Positions 22,073 to 29,518 of a DNA stretch of 32,228 nucleotides are shown piece after piece. Under the pieces are notes generated by a model. It saw nothing but the letters and a program-made list of their open reading frames with translations. It did no database searches and had not been told where the DNA came from. The stretch spans positions 1-32,228 of the forward strand of contig MAYW01000038.1 in NCBI GenBank assembly GCA_001723765.1. Direction: 5' to 3'. Source of the DNA: Candidatus Scalindua rubra (lineage in GTDB: Bacteria > Planctomycetota > Brocadiia > Brocadiales > Scalinduaceae). Position numbers and translations under genes: made by a program. Position 1 is the stretch's first letter; each line of letters begins with the position of its first letter.

Positions 22073-22456
22073 TCAAAAAATTTTGTTCTCATATACCTTG
22101 TCTTCCAGGCAGCACTTGATTAATTCACAAAAGTCATAATCATTAATTGTCTTTGATATTATTGCGTTCACGCCTAACCTTTTCACATCATCCGGGCCAA
22201 ACGGTAAATAATCAGAACTCATTAATATGATAGGTACCATAATAATGTTATTTATCCTTTTTATAACATCAAAACCGCTCATTCCGGGCATATTGATGTC
22301 TGTTATTACAAGGTCAAAGCTGTCTCTTTTAAATAGTTCTATGCCTGTGACACCATTTTTTGCCGTGGATACACTAAATCCTTCATCCACTAATAGTTGT
22401 TTAAAGATATCAAGGATATCTTTATTATCGTCAATAATCAGTATTTTTTTAATCAT
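22073..22456 (-). CDS. Single-domain response regulator (receiver only)
   Basis: A 127-residue CheY-like receiver. Visible residues: acidic pair in ILIIDDNKD, phospho-acceptor Asp in DLVITDINMPGMSG, the switch Ser in ILMSSDY and the Lys in IISKTIND. No output domain, so it must act through partners. The ATG at 22456 has AAGGA at ideal distance, while the ATG at 22471 does not. A close paralogue is at 27749, with the same C-terminus (CCLEDKVYE-KIF) and 3' flank, pointing to recent duplication. It is 46 bp downstream of the DUF2325 gene. Confidence 0.9.
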   Translation of the reverse strand: MIKKILIIDDNKDILDIFKQLLVDEGFSVSTAKNGVTGIELFKRDSFDLVITDINMPGMSGFDVIKRINNIIMVPIILMSSDYLPFGPDDVKRLGVNAIISKTINDYDFCELIKCCLEDKVYENKIF

Positions 22457-22502
22457 ATTTTTTCCTTTCATTCATGTTGATCAGTTTTGATTCGGTTTAA
22501 TT

Positions 22503-22784
22503 TTAGATTAGACAATGAGGTAGCTTGCTGTATATCGATGACCATGAACGCCTTGCAAAGATAACGGGAATATTAAGTTCCCTTGCTGATTTCTTTACTA
22601 CATCTGTTAGATTGTGATTTACATAGTCATATAATACAATAATCAGGTCCGTAGACATCGGCATTCCTTTCTTAATGACGCTTCTATTCCTGCCGTTCAC
22701 GTGCCTTATATCGTCTATCCCAAGTTTCTTAAGCTCTTTTGGAATACTGCCAAGGTGGTCTCCACCGACTATTAATACAGACAT
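22503..22784 (-). CDS. DUF2325 family protein
   Basis: A 93-residue protein of the DUF2325 family: MSVLIVGGDHLGSIPKEL at the start, STDLIIVLYDYVNHNL in the middle, and IPVIFARRSWSSIYSKL at the end. The fold is expected to be Rossmann-like. Biochemical function is unknown. Strong GGAGG ribosome site. It is next to a receiver gene downstream and a winged-helix gene upstream, all on one strand, so a small signalling operon is possible. Confidence 0.75.
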   Translation of the reverse strand: MSVLIVGGDHLGSIPKELKKLGIDDIRHVNGRNRSVIKKGMPMSTDLIIVLYDYVNHNLTDVVKKSARELNIPVIFARRSWSSIYSKLPHCLI

Positions 22785-23043
22785 GTTGTTTTTCCTCCTA
22801 TATAAAAAAAGTGAAAGGTTATAGGTTTTAAGATCATATCATGCCAAAACAGACTAGCCTTTTATTCAATGTCTGACCCTTCTTATGCCAAAATAGTGGT
22901 ACAGGCATCTTGCCTGTGATTGACAGACTAGAAGTCTGTCCCACTGTGAAGGTAATTACCTTCACTTCTTAATTTAAATATTGTGTGGACATGCAAATAT
23001 TAAATTTCCGCTAGGGCGGGCAAAATCTGCAATCTCCAATTCT
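22785..23043. repeat. Short palindromic repeats between DUF2325 and winged-helix genes
   Basis: Adjacent small palindromes: acaggcatcttgcctgt, acagactagaagtctgt and gaaggtaattaccttc (about 22912-22966). No gene was found. These are common intergenic palindrome types and none has a terminator T-run. Confidence 0.45.
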
Positions 23044-23250
23044 TCATTTGATGAGGCTTATCCTTGTTCTCCATCCATCCTTGGTTACGGATATTTTGCC
23101 TTCTCTTGCGAGCCAACCGATACCCTGGTAAAAGAGAGACTTCTCCATCCTTAGAATAGATCTTAGACTGCGTAGCATCATCTCCCCATTTACATTGAGA
23201 CGGATCCAGTTAATATCAGCCGCTACTTTGGTTTTTTTTGCAATATCCAT
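23044..23250 (-). CDS. DUF2582-like winged-helix protein
   Basis: A 68-residue protein with a winged-helix fold signature: ADINWIRLNVNGEMMLRSLR, then MEKSLFYQGIGWLAREGKIS, where GWLAREGKI is the DUF2582 hallmark, closing with a basic wing. Small proteins of this family are presumed DNA-binding regulators. AAGGAGG stands in front of the ATG at 23250. A decayed relative appears at 7342-7446. Confidence 0.75.
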   Translation of the reverse strand: MDIAKKTKVAADINWIRLNVNGEMMLRSLRSILRMEKSLFYQGIGWLAREGKISVTKDGWRTRISLIK

Positions 23251-23273
23251 CTAAAACCTCCTTATAAAAAATT

Positions 23274-23600
23274 AGGCCTTCGGCAACTACTATTCCCCAC
23301 GAAAATCACGAAATATCACGAAAGTATGTTCTCACGCAGCTTCCAGCTCGTAGAGCATACAGCTCGGAGAGATCCGCTAAGTTCGCTAAGAAAAAGAAAT
23401 ATTCCTAAAGCAAAACCCCTTTGCGGAGTTCGGCTGAGGCTCACTCGAAGCCTTCTTGGCGTCCCCGCCTGCCGGACGGGCAGGTTGGCGTGAGGAAAAA
23501 AGAAGTTTTGTGTCTTCTTGCCCTGTGGAGTAATACAATTGTTCTATTCCACAGGGTGAATGTGTTTCGTAGGCTTTTTTGAAATTCCTATGCATAAATT
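23274..23600. repeat. Nested repeat cluster
   Basis: The 10863-10955 repeat is present here in pieces: its first ~50 bp at 23274-23325, gtgtctt at about 23510-23516, and ggcttttttgaaattcctat near 23571-23590. The first interruption (about 23326-23505) includes the GC-rich block also seen at 2180-2227. The second (about 23517-23566) is a CCCTGTGGAGTA-type palindrome. No gene is supported, and an 87-codon minus-strand frame here is repeat DNA. Confidence 0.6.
23521..23556. repeat. Palindromic repeat, CCCTGTGGAGTA family, second copy
   Basis: CCCTGTGGAGTA (23521-23532) pairs with TATTCCACAGGG (23545-23556), with one G-T type mismatch on the DNA level. It is related to 242-292. It interrupts a copy of the 10863 repeat, showing that this palindrome behaves as an insertable unit. 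Confidence 0.65.
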
Positions 23601-23668
23601 TAATGCCCTTCGGGCAGGAAGCCTTAACTCCAAAAGATTTAAAATGCAAAGTGATAAGCGCCGATTAA

Positions 23669-25060
23669 CTATAACCGGTGCTTAATCACAGGCTCTACAT
23701 ATTCTGTTAGTATCCCATCGTGTCCATGTTGTGTACATATATGGTTTATACGGTACTTAATTAAATTAAGCCTTTGGGGCGAATCCTCCTCAGTCTGTCT
23801 AAGGATGGAAAACTCATACATTGATTTGACAAAACCATTTGGGAAGTATGCAATAAATGTCGCATGGCTTATCTTAGAAAAGAAATTGTCTCCATTAAGC
23901 TCTATTGCCCTTTCAATGCAATCCAATCCCTCTTGCAATACCATTTGTCCTCTCCAACCATACGTTACTGTTCCCAAGGCAGCAAGTGCATTTGGAGATT
24001 GGGAGTGCCGCTTTGCAAGGACTTCAAAGAAATTGATTGCACGTTTAGTTTCTCCATATTGCCATACAAGAAGGGTATATCGTGTATAAATATCCCCAAA
24101 GATTGCATCATCAATCTTTCTTTTCATGTTTCTCTCAAGGATTGCAAGATGTTCATTTAAATGCCTATCTTTTGCAGACGTCCCTTTTTTTGTATTAGTA
24201 TTATTCATAATAGGATAAAGCCTGCCTGCCATTTGCCCCCACGGATAGGCTAGTCGCCAGCCTGCTATAGTCTTTCTGGCGGGGACGGGTCGGGCAGGTA
24301 ACTGAATAATTTCATTATAGTTTTTATTCTTATCAAGCGATGTTTCGTCTGCGTGTGTGTAATCAATTTTTTTATTAATCTGATTCTGTACCTCTTGAAG
24401 TTTTTCATTGATATACACAACCATATCATAATGACCATGTTCTCCATAAATCCTGGCAAGATTCGAATAAACATCATAGAGGTTTGAAGGGTTATCTCTT
24501 TCAGTCTCTATAAGGATGCTGAATTCTTTTATGGCAGCCATAAATTCCTCCGGCAGGTATGAGAGATAGGTTGCGCGGCACAATCTGGGGAAAAAGGCCT
24601 TTTTATCTAATGAGATTGCCTTATCAATCTTTTTTAGACCGTTTCTCATGACCCTCTCAGCCCGCCAGCCATATGTTATGATGCCTTTTGCCGTCAGGGC
24701 ATGAGGTGATGTTTGGTTTCCACCGGCAAGCGTAAGAAAGAACTCTTTCCCTCGCTTATGTTCTTTGAGCTGCATGCATGCAGTTACATATCTTGAGAAG
24801 AGCGCCTGGAATGAAGCTCCATCAAGCTCAAGTCTCATGCCTTTTTCAAGCTCACGTAAATGTTCTTTTGTAAATTCCTTATTTGCATGAAATTTTTTTA
24901 TGCGCTCACCAGTAAGGTTATCAATGTTTTCTCCATTATGAATAGTTTCATTTAAACATTTAGATTCTTTAGGGATATGTTCATTTGCATGAGAGACTTT
25001 GCAAAAAATAAAAATGGATGAATATAAAAGCAAAAAAATCGTGAATGTCTTTAAAAACAT
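23669..25060 (-). CDS. Exported helical-repeat protein with internal duplication
   Basis: A 463-residue protein with a signal peptide (MFLKTFTIFLLLYSSIFIFC). It has two homologous halves of about 165 residues. The shared landmarks are ITYGWRAERVMRNGLKKIDK versus VTYGWRGQMVLQEGLDCIER, and YGEHGHYD versus CTQHGHDG. The helix spacing is TPR-like. The linker between halves (LPARPVPARKTIAGWRLAYP) is Pro/Ala/Arg-rich and is encoded by GC-rich DNA resembling intergenic repeats of this genome. This suggests a repeat insertion captured in frame. TPR-like exported proteins mediate protein contacts in the envelope. Strong GGAGG site. Function not otherwise identifiable. Confidence 0.75.
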   Translation of the reverse strand: MFLKTFTIFLLLYSSIFIFCKVSHANEHIPKESKCLNETIHNGENIDNLTGERIKKFHANKEFTKEHLRELEKGMRLELDGASFQALFSRYVTACMQLKEHKRGKEFFLTLAGGNQTSPHALTAKGIITYGWRAERVMRNGLKKIDKAISLDKKAFFPRLCRATYLSYLPEEFMAAIKEFSILIETERDNPSNLYDVYSNLARIYGEHGHYDMVVYINEKLQEVQNQINKKIDYTHADETSLDKNKNYNEIIQLPARPVPARKTIAGWRLAYPWGQMAGRLYPIMNNTNTKKGTSAKDRHLNEHLAILERNMKRKIDDAIFGDIYTRYTLLVWQYGETKRAINFFEVLAKRHSQSPNALAALGTVTYGWRGQMVLQEGLDCIERAIELNGDNFFSKISHATFIAYFPNGFVKSMYEFSILRQTEEDSPQRLNLIKYRINHICTQHGHDGILTEYVEPVIKHRL

Positions 25061-25111
25061 TTTTCCTCCTTCTTTAGAAATAATATTGTTTAAATTTAAA
25101 CCATAAAATAA

Positions 25112-25225
25112 TTATCTAACGGGGAGAATCTGAGTTTCATCTCGTATTGGCGCAAAGAGTCTAAATATGCAAAATACAAGGACGACTACTGCACACCATA
25201 ACACCATTTCCATGTCAATGTCCAT
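25112..25225 (-). CDS. 37-residue single-span membrane peptide
   Basis: ATG 25225, preceded by TAGGAG at 9 nt, encodes MDIDMEMVLWCAVVVLVFCI, then FRLFAPIRDETQILPVR. One membrane helix is flanked by an acidic N-terminus and a charged tail, a typical small membrane protein. It lies downstream of the CbiX-like gene and upstream of the helical-repeat gene on the same strand. It may be a subunit or regulator of a membrane complex. Family not recognised. The ribosome site and clean topology support it as real. Confidence 0.55.
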   Translation of the reverse strand: MDIDMEMVLWCAVVVLVFCIFRLFAPIRDETQILPVR

Positions 25226-25311
25226 ACGGGTTTTTCTCCTAAGAACTCACCACAGATTTTAATTTTGGACACAGATGAACACAGATTCTTAAGTTTTTAT
25301 ATACATAAATT

Positions 25312-27006
25312 TTATCTGTGTGTATCTGCGAAAATCTGCGTCCTGCTTAATTTAACACCTAACATTGTCATTTCCTTAATCGCAGCCTCTATCATCTCTT
25401 CCATCCACATCGTAGCGCTTGGGTGAGGGAGCGCGCCGTTAGGATTCATTACATATTCCAGTCCATCAAGATATTTCCTGTATGGTCCAACGCCTGCAAC
25501 TCTCGCAGGTATTATCAGAGTATGACCATCTCTGTTGCCCGCATTTATAATCTCTTTGATCTCTTTCAAGGCATTGTCTCTCTTCTCAGGCCAATCTTCA
25601 CGAATGGTTGCAACCTTTATTGCCTTGAATGTCACTTTATGCCTTTCCCTGGTCATCTTATTGATCTTATCTGCCAGCGATCTTAGTAGATTAAGCCAAT
25701 TATTATTGTCCTCTTCATCTGATGCGCCATGCGCAAGGAGTAAGACCGTTTCAGTTGATGGGTCCTTGCTTATCTCTATGGCCCTATCCATATAAGCCTC
25801 TGCAATTAGCGAATGGTCGTCAAATCCGCCCGTGGTAATAAAGGTTGAGCAGCTTCTAACCGGACTGCAATACCTTGCCATGTATTCACTTTCGTTTAAT
25901 CCAAGGATGTATTCAGTCTTTTCCTTGAGACTCTTAGACATAGTAAAGAGTCTTAATAATACAATCTTCTTTACACCTCTTTCTTCAAGTTTAGAAACCT
26001 TTTCCTGTATTATCTTCTCATCTGCCATTCCCCATGCAATCTCAACGTTGTACCTTTCTTTTAAGGGTTCAATGCCCTTTCTTATAATCTCGTTCACAAA
26101 ATATCGTGAACCATGCGGCATTATGATGACCCCAATTTCATTTCGTGGAACATTAATATAACTGTTAGCCGTCTTCTTTAGCCACAAGGCTACATTTTGA
26201 TGAGGGAGCAATTCCTTTTTCTGGCAAGTAAGGCCATGTTCATTTAAGGAGTTGCAGAGGGAATTCCATGTGGACATATGATGGTCTGCCTTGAGCCAAC
26301 TGAGGAAGAATGGGACTACAATTGTCTTATTCCCTTTTGCAGCCGTTGCAACTATCTCATTAAGCGCTTCCTTATAGCCTTGCTCCTGTAACTTTTCACC
26401 ACTGTTCCAATCGGGGAATACAACTACCTTCGTTTCCCTGAATTTCTTTCTCTCATTGACATATTTGAGCAATTTATTTAAACCGTCTCTTATGCCATTA
26501 TGTTCTTCCTCATTCGTATACCCAAATCCAACCACTATTAATCTTTCGTTATTACTGTTTTTACTTAACTCATTTACCCTATCATATAGAATCTGGCTGA
26601 TTAGATAGCTTTCAGACATATGATGGCTGAACTCTAAGTCATTAACATCTTTGCCAAGAGCTGCCACTGCCTTTTTAAAAACTGGGTCTGAAGAAGAAAC
26701 AAAGAGAGGTACAACAATTATTCTTTTCACATTTCTTGCCTTTATTTCTTCCAGCGCTGACTTCAATGGGTTTTGGATCTCTTCCTTTTCGTTGCGGATT
26801 CCAAGTCCAACAAATGTAAGAGTAGAAACGTATTCGGATTGAAAATCATTAAAGACATCTCTTACTTCTTCGTTGCCAAGATAACCCCTGTCAGGAGCAA
26901 CCACGATAAAACCTGTCTCCTGCCGAATATCTGCAGTGCCTCTTTGGGGCTGATGTAAGGCAAAGACTACAAACATCATTGACACAAATAAAATTACTCT
27001 TTTCAT
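25312..27006 (-). CDS. Exported four-lobe CbiX/sirohydrochlorin-chelatase-like protein
   Basis: About 564 residues from ATG 27006 (GGAG well placed; the ATG at 27024 is less likely). The N-terminal signal peptide (MKRVILFVSMMFVVFALHQP) predicts export. Four CbiX-type lobes follow. The first (FIVVAPDRGYLGNEEV) and second (LIVVGFGYTNEEE) have lost the metal-binding His. The third (VIIMPHGSRYFVNEI) and fourth (VLLLAHGASDEEDNNNW) keep HGS/HGA. Each lobe has a KRIIVVPLF-like strand. Cytosolic CbiX inserts cobalt into sirohydrochlorin. A periplasmic relative, CbiKP of Desulfovibrio, is known. An exported form near TonB and iron genes could chelate or transfer metal or tetrapyrrole, but no substrate is shown. 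Confidence 0.82.
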   Translation of the reverse strand: MKRVILFVSMMFVVFALHQPQRGTADIRQETGFIVVAPDRGYLGNEEVRDVFNDFQSEYVSTLTFVGLGIRNEKEEIQNPLKSALEEIKARNVKRIIVVPLFVSSSDPVFKKAVAALGKDVNDLEFSHHMSESYLISQILYDRVNELSKNSNNERLIVVGFGYTNEEEHNGIRDGLNKLLKYVNERKKFRETKVVVFPDWNSGEKLQEQGYKEALNEIVATAAKGNKTIVVPFFLSWLKADHHMSTWNSLCNSLNEHGLTCQKKELLPHQNVALWLKKTANSYINVPRNEIGVIIMPHGSRYFVNEIIRKGIEPLKERYNVEIAWGMADEKIIQEKVSKLEERGVKKIVLLRLFTMSKSLKEKTEYILGLNESEYMARYCSPVRSCSTFITTGGFDDHSLIAEAYMDRAIEISKDPSTETVLLLAHGASDEEDNNNWLNLLRSLADKINKMTRERHKVTFKAIKVATIREDWPEKRDNALKEIKEIINAGNRDGHTLIIPARVAGVGPYRKYLDGLEYVMNPNGALPHPSATMWMEEMIEAAIKEMTMLGVKLSRTQIFADTHR

Positions 27007-27087
27007 TTCTTCGCTCCTTTCCAATTAAAAAAGTGTAGTTACCTGCCCACCTCGTAGGTGGTATTGGGTGGTATTGGGTTGTTTAAA

Positions 27088-27453
27088 CTATGCATTTTTG
27101 CCGAGTAGTTCTTTTGCCTTATTCTTTAATTCACTTAAATCAGATGACTTAATAATGCAGGCATCGGCAATCATGGTCATAAAGTTGTCTTTATAATCGC
27201 CATAAGCCGTATTAATGATGATAGGTATTTTGCTGAGCTTAAAGAGTTTTCTGCTCATATTTATGACCTTGATGCTGTCCATAATGGGCATGGTAATTTC
27301 CGTTATCATAATGTCAGGAATTTGTTCATCGATCTTTTCAATTGCCTCTCTGCCATTTCTTGCGAGTATTACGTTGTAACCTTCAAACTTAAACTCTTGT
27401 TCGTAGAGTAAGGCCTGGTTTTTATTATTCTCTACAACTAGAACAGTTTTCAT
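27088..27453 (-). CDS. Atypical receiver-domain protein lacking the phospho-acceptor Asp
   Basis: A ~121-residue receiver-like protein starting MKTVLVVENNKNQALLYEQE at 27453 (GGAGG in front). The acidic pair is Glu-Asn rather than Asp-Asp. The phospho-acceptor position reads PDIMITEITMPIMD, Glu in place of Asp. The Thr (IIINTAYGD) and Lys (ACIIKSSDL) are kept. Glu can mimic a phosphorylated state, so the protein may be constitutively active or phosphorylation-independent. It is single-domain and needs a partner. It lies just downstream of the CbiX-like gene. Confidence 0.82.
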   Translation of the reverse strand: MKTVLVVENNKNQALLYEQEFKFEGYNVILARNGREAIEKIDEQIPDIMITEITMPIMDSIKVINMSRKLFKLSKIPIIINTAYGDYKDNFMTMIADACIIKSSDLSELKNKAKELLGKNA

Positions 27454-27494
27454 GAATATAACCTCCATTTTAATTACTTTATAAAGTAATTTGT

Positions 27495-27640
27495 AATTAG
27501 TATCTGTTGCGGAAAGTCATTTTCCGCTGTAGGAGCAGCATCTTGCTGCGATATTTCGCGGTTACCTGCCCGACTACTTCGTTCAGGCGGGGAAGCCGCA
27601 CTTACAAATAGGTATAAGCTTTCCGCAATAGATATTAATT
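27495..27640. repeat. MITE-like element C
   Basis: Ends AATTAGTATCTGTTGCGGAA (27495-27514) and TTCCGCAATAGATATTAATT (27621-27640) form a ~22-bp inverted repeat with two mismatches. The interior holds a second palindrome (gcggaaagtcattttccgc) and GC-rich repeat DNA (cctgcccgactacttcgttc). There is no coding capacity. Confidence 0.55.
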
Positions 27641-27645
27641 AAGGA

Positions 27646-27690
27646 TGGGCGCACTGTGAAAGGAGTAGGGATAAAGGCAGTGCACCCACC
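27646..27690. repeat. Hairpin with an AAAGGAG-containing loop
   Basis: GGGCGCACTG and CAGTGCACCC pair with one mismatch around a loop holding gtgaaaggagtaggg. The loop motif resembles that of the hairpin at 11968-12030. No plus-strand gene follows, so its role is unclear. Confidence 0.35.
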
Positions 27691-27748
27691 ATGAGGCTCT
27701 TGTAAATAACCAGCTTAATTGTAATTAAGACTCAGTCTCAATCATATA

Positions 27749-28132
27749 TCAAAAAATTTTGCTCTCATATACCTTATCTTCCAGGCAACATCTGATTACT
27801 TCACAAAAGTCATTATCATCAATTGTCTTTGATATTATCGCGTTCACGCCTAACTTTTTCACATTATCCGGCTCTACTGGCAGATAGTCAGCACTCATTA
27901 ATATAATGGGAACTGTCATAAAACCGTTCTTTATGTTCTCCACAACATCGAAACCAATTATCCCCGGCATGTTGATGTCTGTTATCACAAGGTCAAAGCT
28001 TTCTCTCTTAAACAGTTCAATACCTGTGATACCATTAATTGCCGTAGACACATTAAAACCTTGATCCAATAATAATTGTTCAAACATAACAAGGATATCT
28101 TCGTTATCATCAATAATTAGTATCTTTTTCAT
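27749..28132 (-). CDS. Single-domain response regulator, paralogue of the gene at 22073
   Basis: A ~127-residue receiver with intact ILIIDDNED, DLVITDINMPGIIG (acceptor Asp), ILMSADY and IISKTIDD motifs. It matches the protein at 22073 over the full length, including a conserved NAIISKTI segment and the C-terminal CCLEDKVYESKIF. Two ATGs (28141, 28132) are possible, each with a GGAA-type site. I prefer the one giving MKKILIIDD. It is followed by the same palindrome as its paralogue. It lies between the copper enzymes and the atypical receiver gene. Confidence 0.88.
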   Translation of the reverse strand: MKKILIIDDNEDILVMFEQLLLDQGFNVSTAINGITGIELFKRESFDLVITDINMPGIIGFDVVENIKNGFMTVPIILMSADYLPVEPDNVKKLGVNAIISKTIDDNDFCEVIRCCLEDKVYESKIF

Positions 28133-28234
28133 TAATTCCATTATTCCAAGTTAGAGTAAGTAAACAATATACTACAACTACCGTTTAACTTCAACTATCC
28201 GCCTTTGGATAAGCTATAAAAATTACCAGGTGTA

Positions 28235-29239
28235 TTAATAGCCAGATACCCAAAGGTGTCCCATTGCGCCCTTGGCTATGCGGAATACTGAATGGTCTAT
28301 TAAGAGATAAGATCCTGCCTCAGTTGATGACTTCTCGCTTTTTAAATGCAAGACTGCAGCCCCCCCAGCAGGCACTGCCGTGGTCTGTACATATCTGAAT
28401 GGTGGAGAAGCCAAGACACCCTCACGCCAGACCTTATCAAATATCTCCCCCACTATATGGAAAGACGAGATTTTATTTGGGCCTGCATTTCCAAAGTAAA
28501 TGATTACGTTATCACCAATGGTAGACCTGAGCGGATAATCTGATAGGGCATTTACTCTGCCATTAAATACTACATAGTCAGGGTCTTCCCTTAGCCCTTT
28601 TTCGTGATCCATATTCCCTGGAACTTCATCATTAATGTGGAATTCACCTTGCATAACGTAAAATTCTTTAAGGTTGGGACTACGAAGGAGTTTTTGGAAT
28701 TCGTTATCCAAATCTCGCGGCTCTACCAGTATCAGACCATACATCCCGTTATTTATGTGATGGAGTACGTCATGTACAGAGCCATTACCTACACAATGAT
28801 ATACGTATAAGCCTGGTCTTGTAATTTGAAAGGAACTCCTCCTGGATTGACCAGGAGGGGCCATCATCCTGGTAGCTCCTCCTCTAAAACCCTTTATGGC
28901 GTGAAAATCTACTGTATGCGTCTCTGTATTTGTCTTAGGGTTCACAAGGGTAACCTCGAGGGTATCTCCCTCCATTACTCTAATAAAAGGTCCAGGGACA
29001 CGGCCATTAAAGGTAAAATAACGAAAACTTACGTTAGCCTTAGAATCAATAGTTGCCGTAATCTCCTGAGCTGTGAGGGTTACTCTCACAGTTTTAGGAA
29101 TGTTACCCATCAATGGGCCGAGAAGGTCGTCTGGTCTTCTGGAGATTTCCACCGAAAAGCCCCTTCCACCTGCAAGGCAGATAAATGCAACTATGGCACA
29201 TAGGCTCAACCTAAATAAAGCCGATAAATCCTTCTTCAT
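28235..29239 (-). CDS. nirK: Copper-containing nitrite reductase (NirK, AniA-like class)
   Basis: A 334-residue two-cupredoxin protein with a signal peptide (MKKDLSALFRLSLCAIVAFI). By alignment from memory all copper ligands are present. Type 1: H108, C149, H161, M166. Type 2: H113, H148 and H316 (LLIDHSVFR). The catalytic pair is D111 (HTVDFHA) and H261 (SSFHIVGEIFDKV). NirK reduces nitrite to nitric oxide in the periplasm or an equivalent compartment. SSFHIVGEIFDKV is typical of the AniA-like class. The Cys-His loop of the type 1 site (YHCVGNGSVHDVLHH) is about four residues longer than in AniA. The gene lies downstream of the multicopper oxidase and encapsulin. A 12-bp palindrome occurs in its upstream region. 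Confidence 0.85.
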   Translation of the reverse strand: MKKDLSALFRLSLCAIVAFICLAGGRGFSVEISRRPDDLLGPLMGNIPKTVRVTLTAQEITATIDSKANVSFRYFTFNGRVPGPFIRVMEGDTLEVTLVNPKTNTETHTVDFHAIKGFRGGATRMMAPPGQSRRSSFQITRPGLYVYHCVGNGSVHDVLHHINNGMYGLILVEPRDLDNEFQKLLRSPNLKEFYVMQGEFHINDEVPGNMDHEKGLREDPDYVVFNGRVNALSDYPLRSTIGDNVIIYFGNAGPNKISSFHIVGEIFDKVWREGVLASPPFRYVQTTAVPAGGAAVLHLKSEKSSTEAGSYLLIDHSVFRIAKGAMGHLWVSGY

Positions 29240-29370
29240 GTTTTTTTTCCATCTGCGATATAAAAAAACTTATAGTGGACGTTATAAATAAGTAGATATA
29301 AAATAACGTAATACACTAGTCTATCATTTTGTATAATTGGTTTTAGGATTATTTCCTTAAATTTTTAACC

Positions 29371-29382
29371 CATCTATAGATG
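29371..29382. promoter_or_regulatory. Palindrome upstream of nirK, possible operator
   Basis: CATCTATAGATG is a perfect 12-bp palindrome with TTAA/TTTAA extensions on both sides, 132 bp before the nirK start. It does not match the FNR/NnrR half-site TTGAT. The rest of the 279-bp gap between nirK and the oxidase gene is A/T-rich and shows no gene. Confidence 0.3.
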
Positions 29383-29518
29383 TTTAAGTTTTTGATAGAT
29401 TAGCAACAACAAACGCAAATTATCACAAAAAATAAGAACTTTCCTAAAGAGTAAATCCCTTTTATACAATTTATTTGTACCACTTAGTGTCAAATCGTAG
29501 CTGAATAATTATGCCCAC

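Noticed and set aside
28510..28560. Possible loss of a catalytic His in NirK (Tyr in NALSDYPLRS)
   Set aside because: Recounting the spacing showed that the catalytic His aligns with SSFHIVGE and the type 2 ligand with LLIDHSVFR, and both are present.
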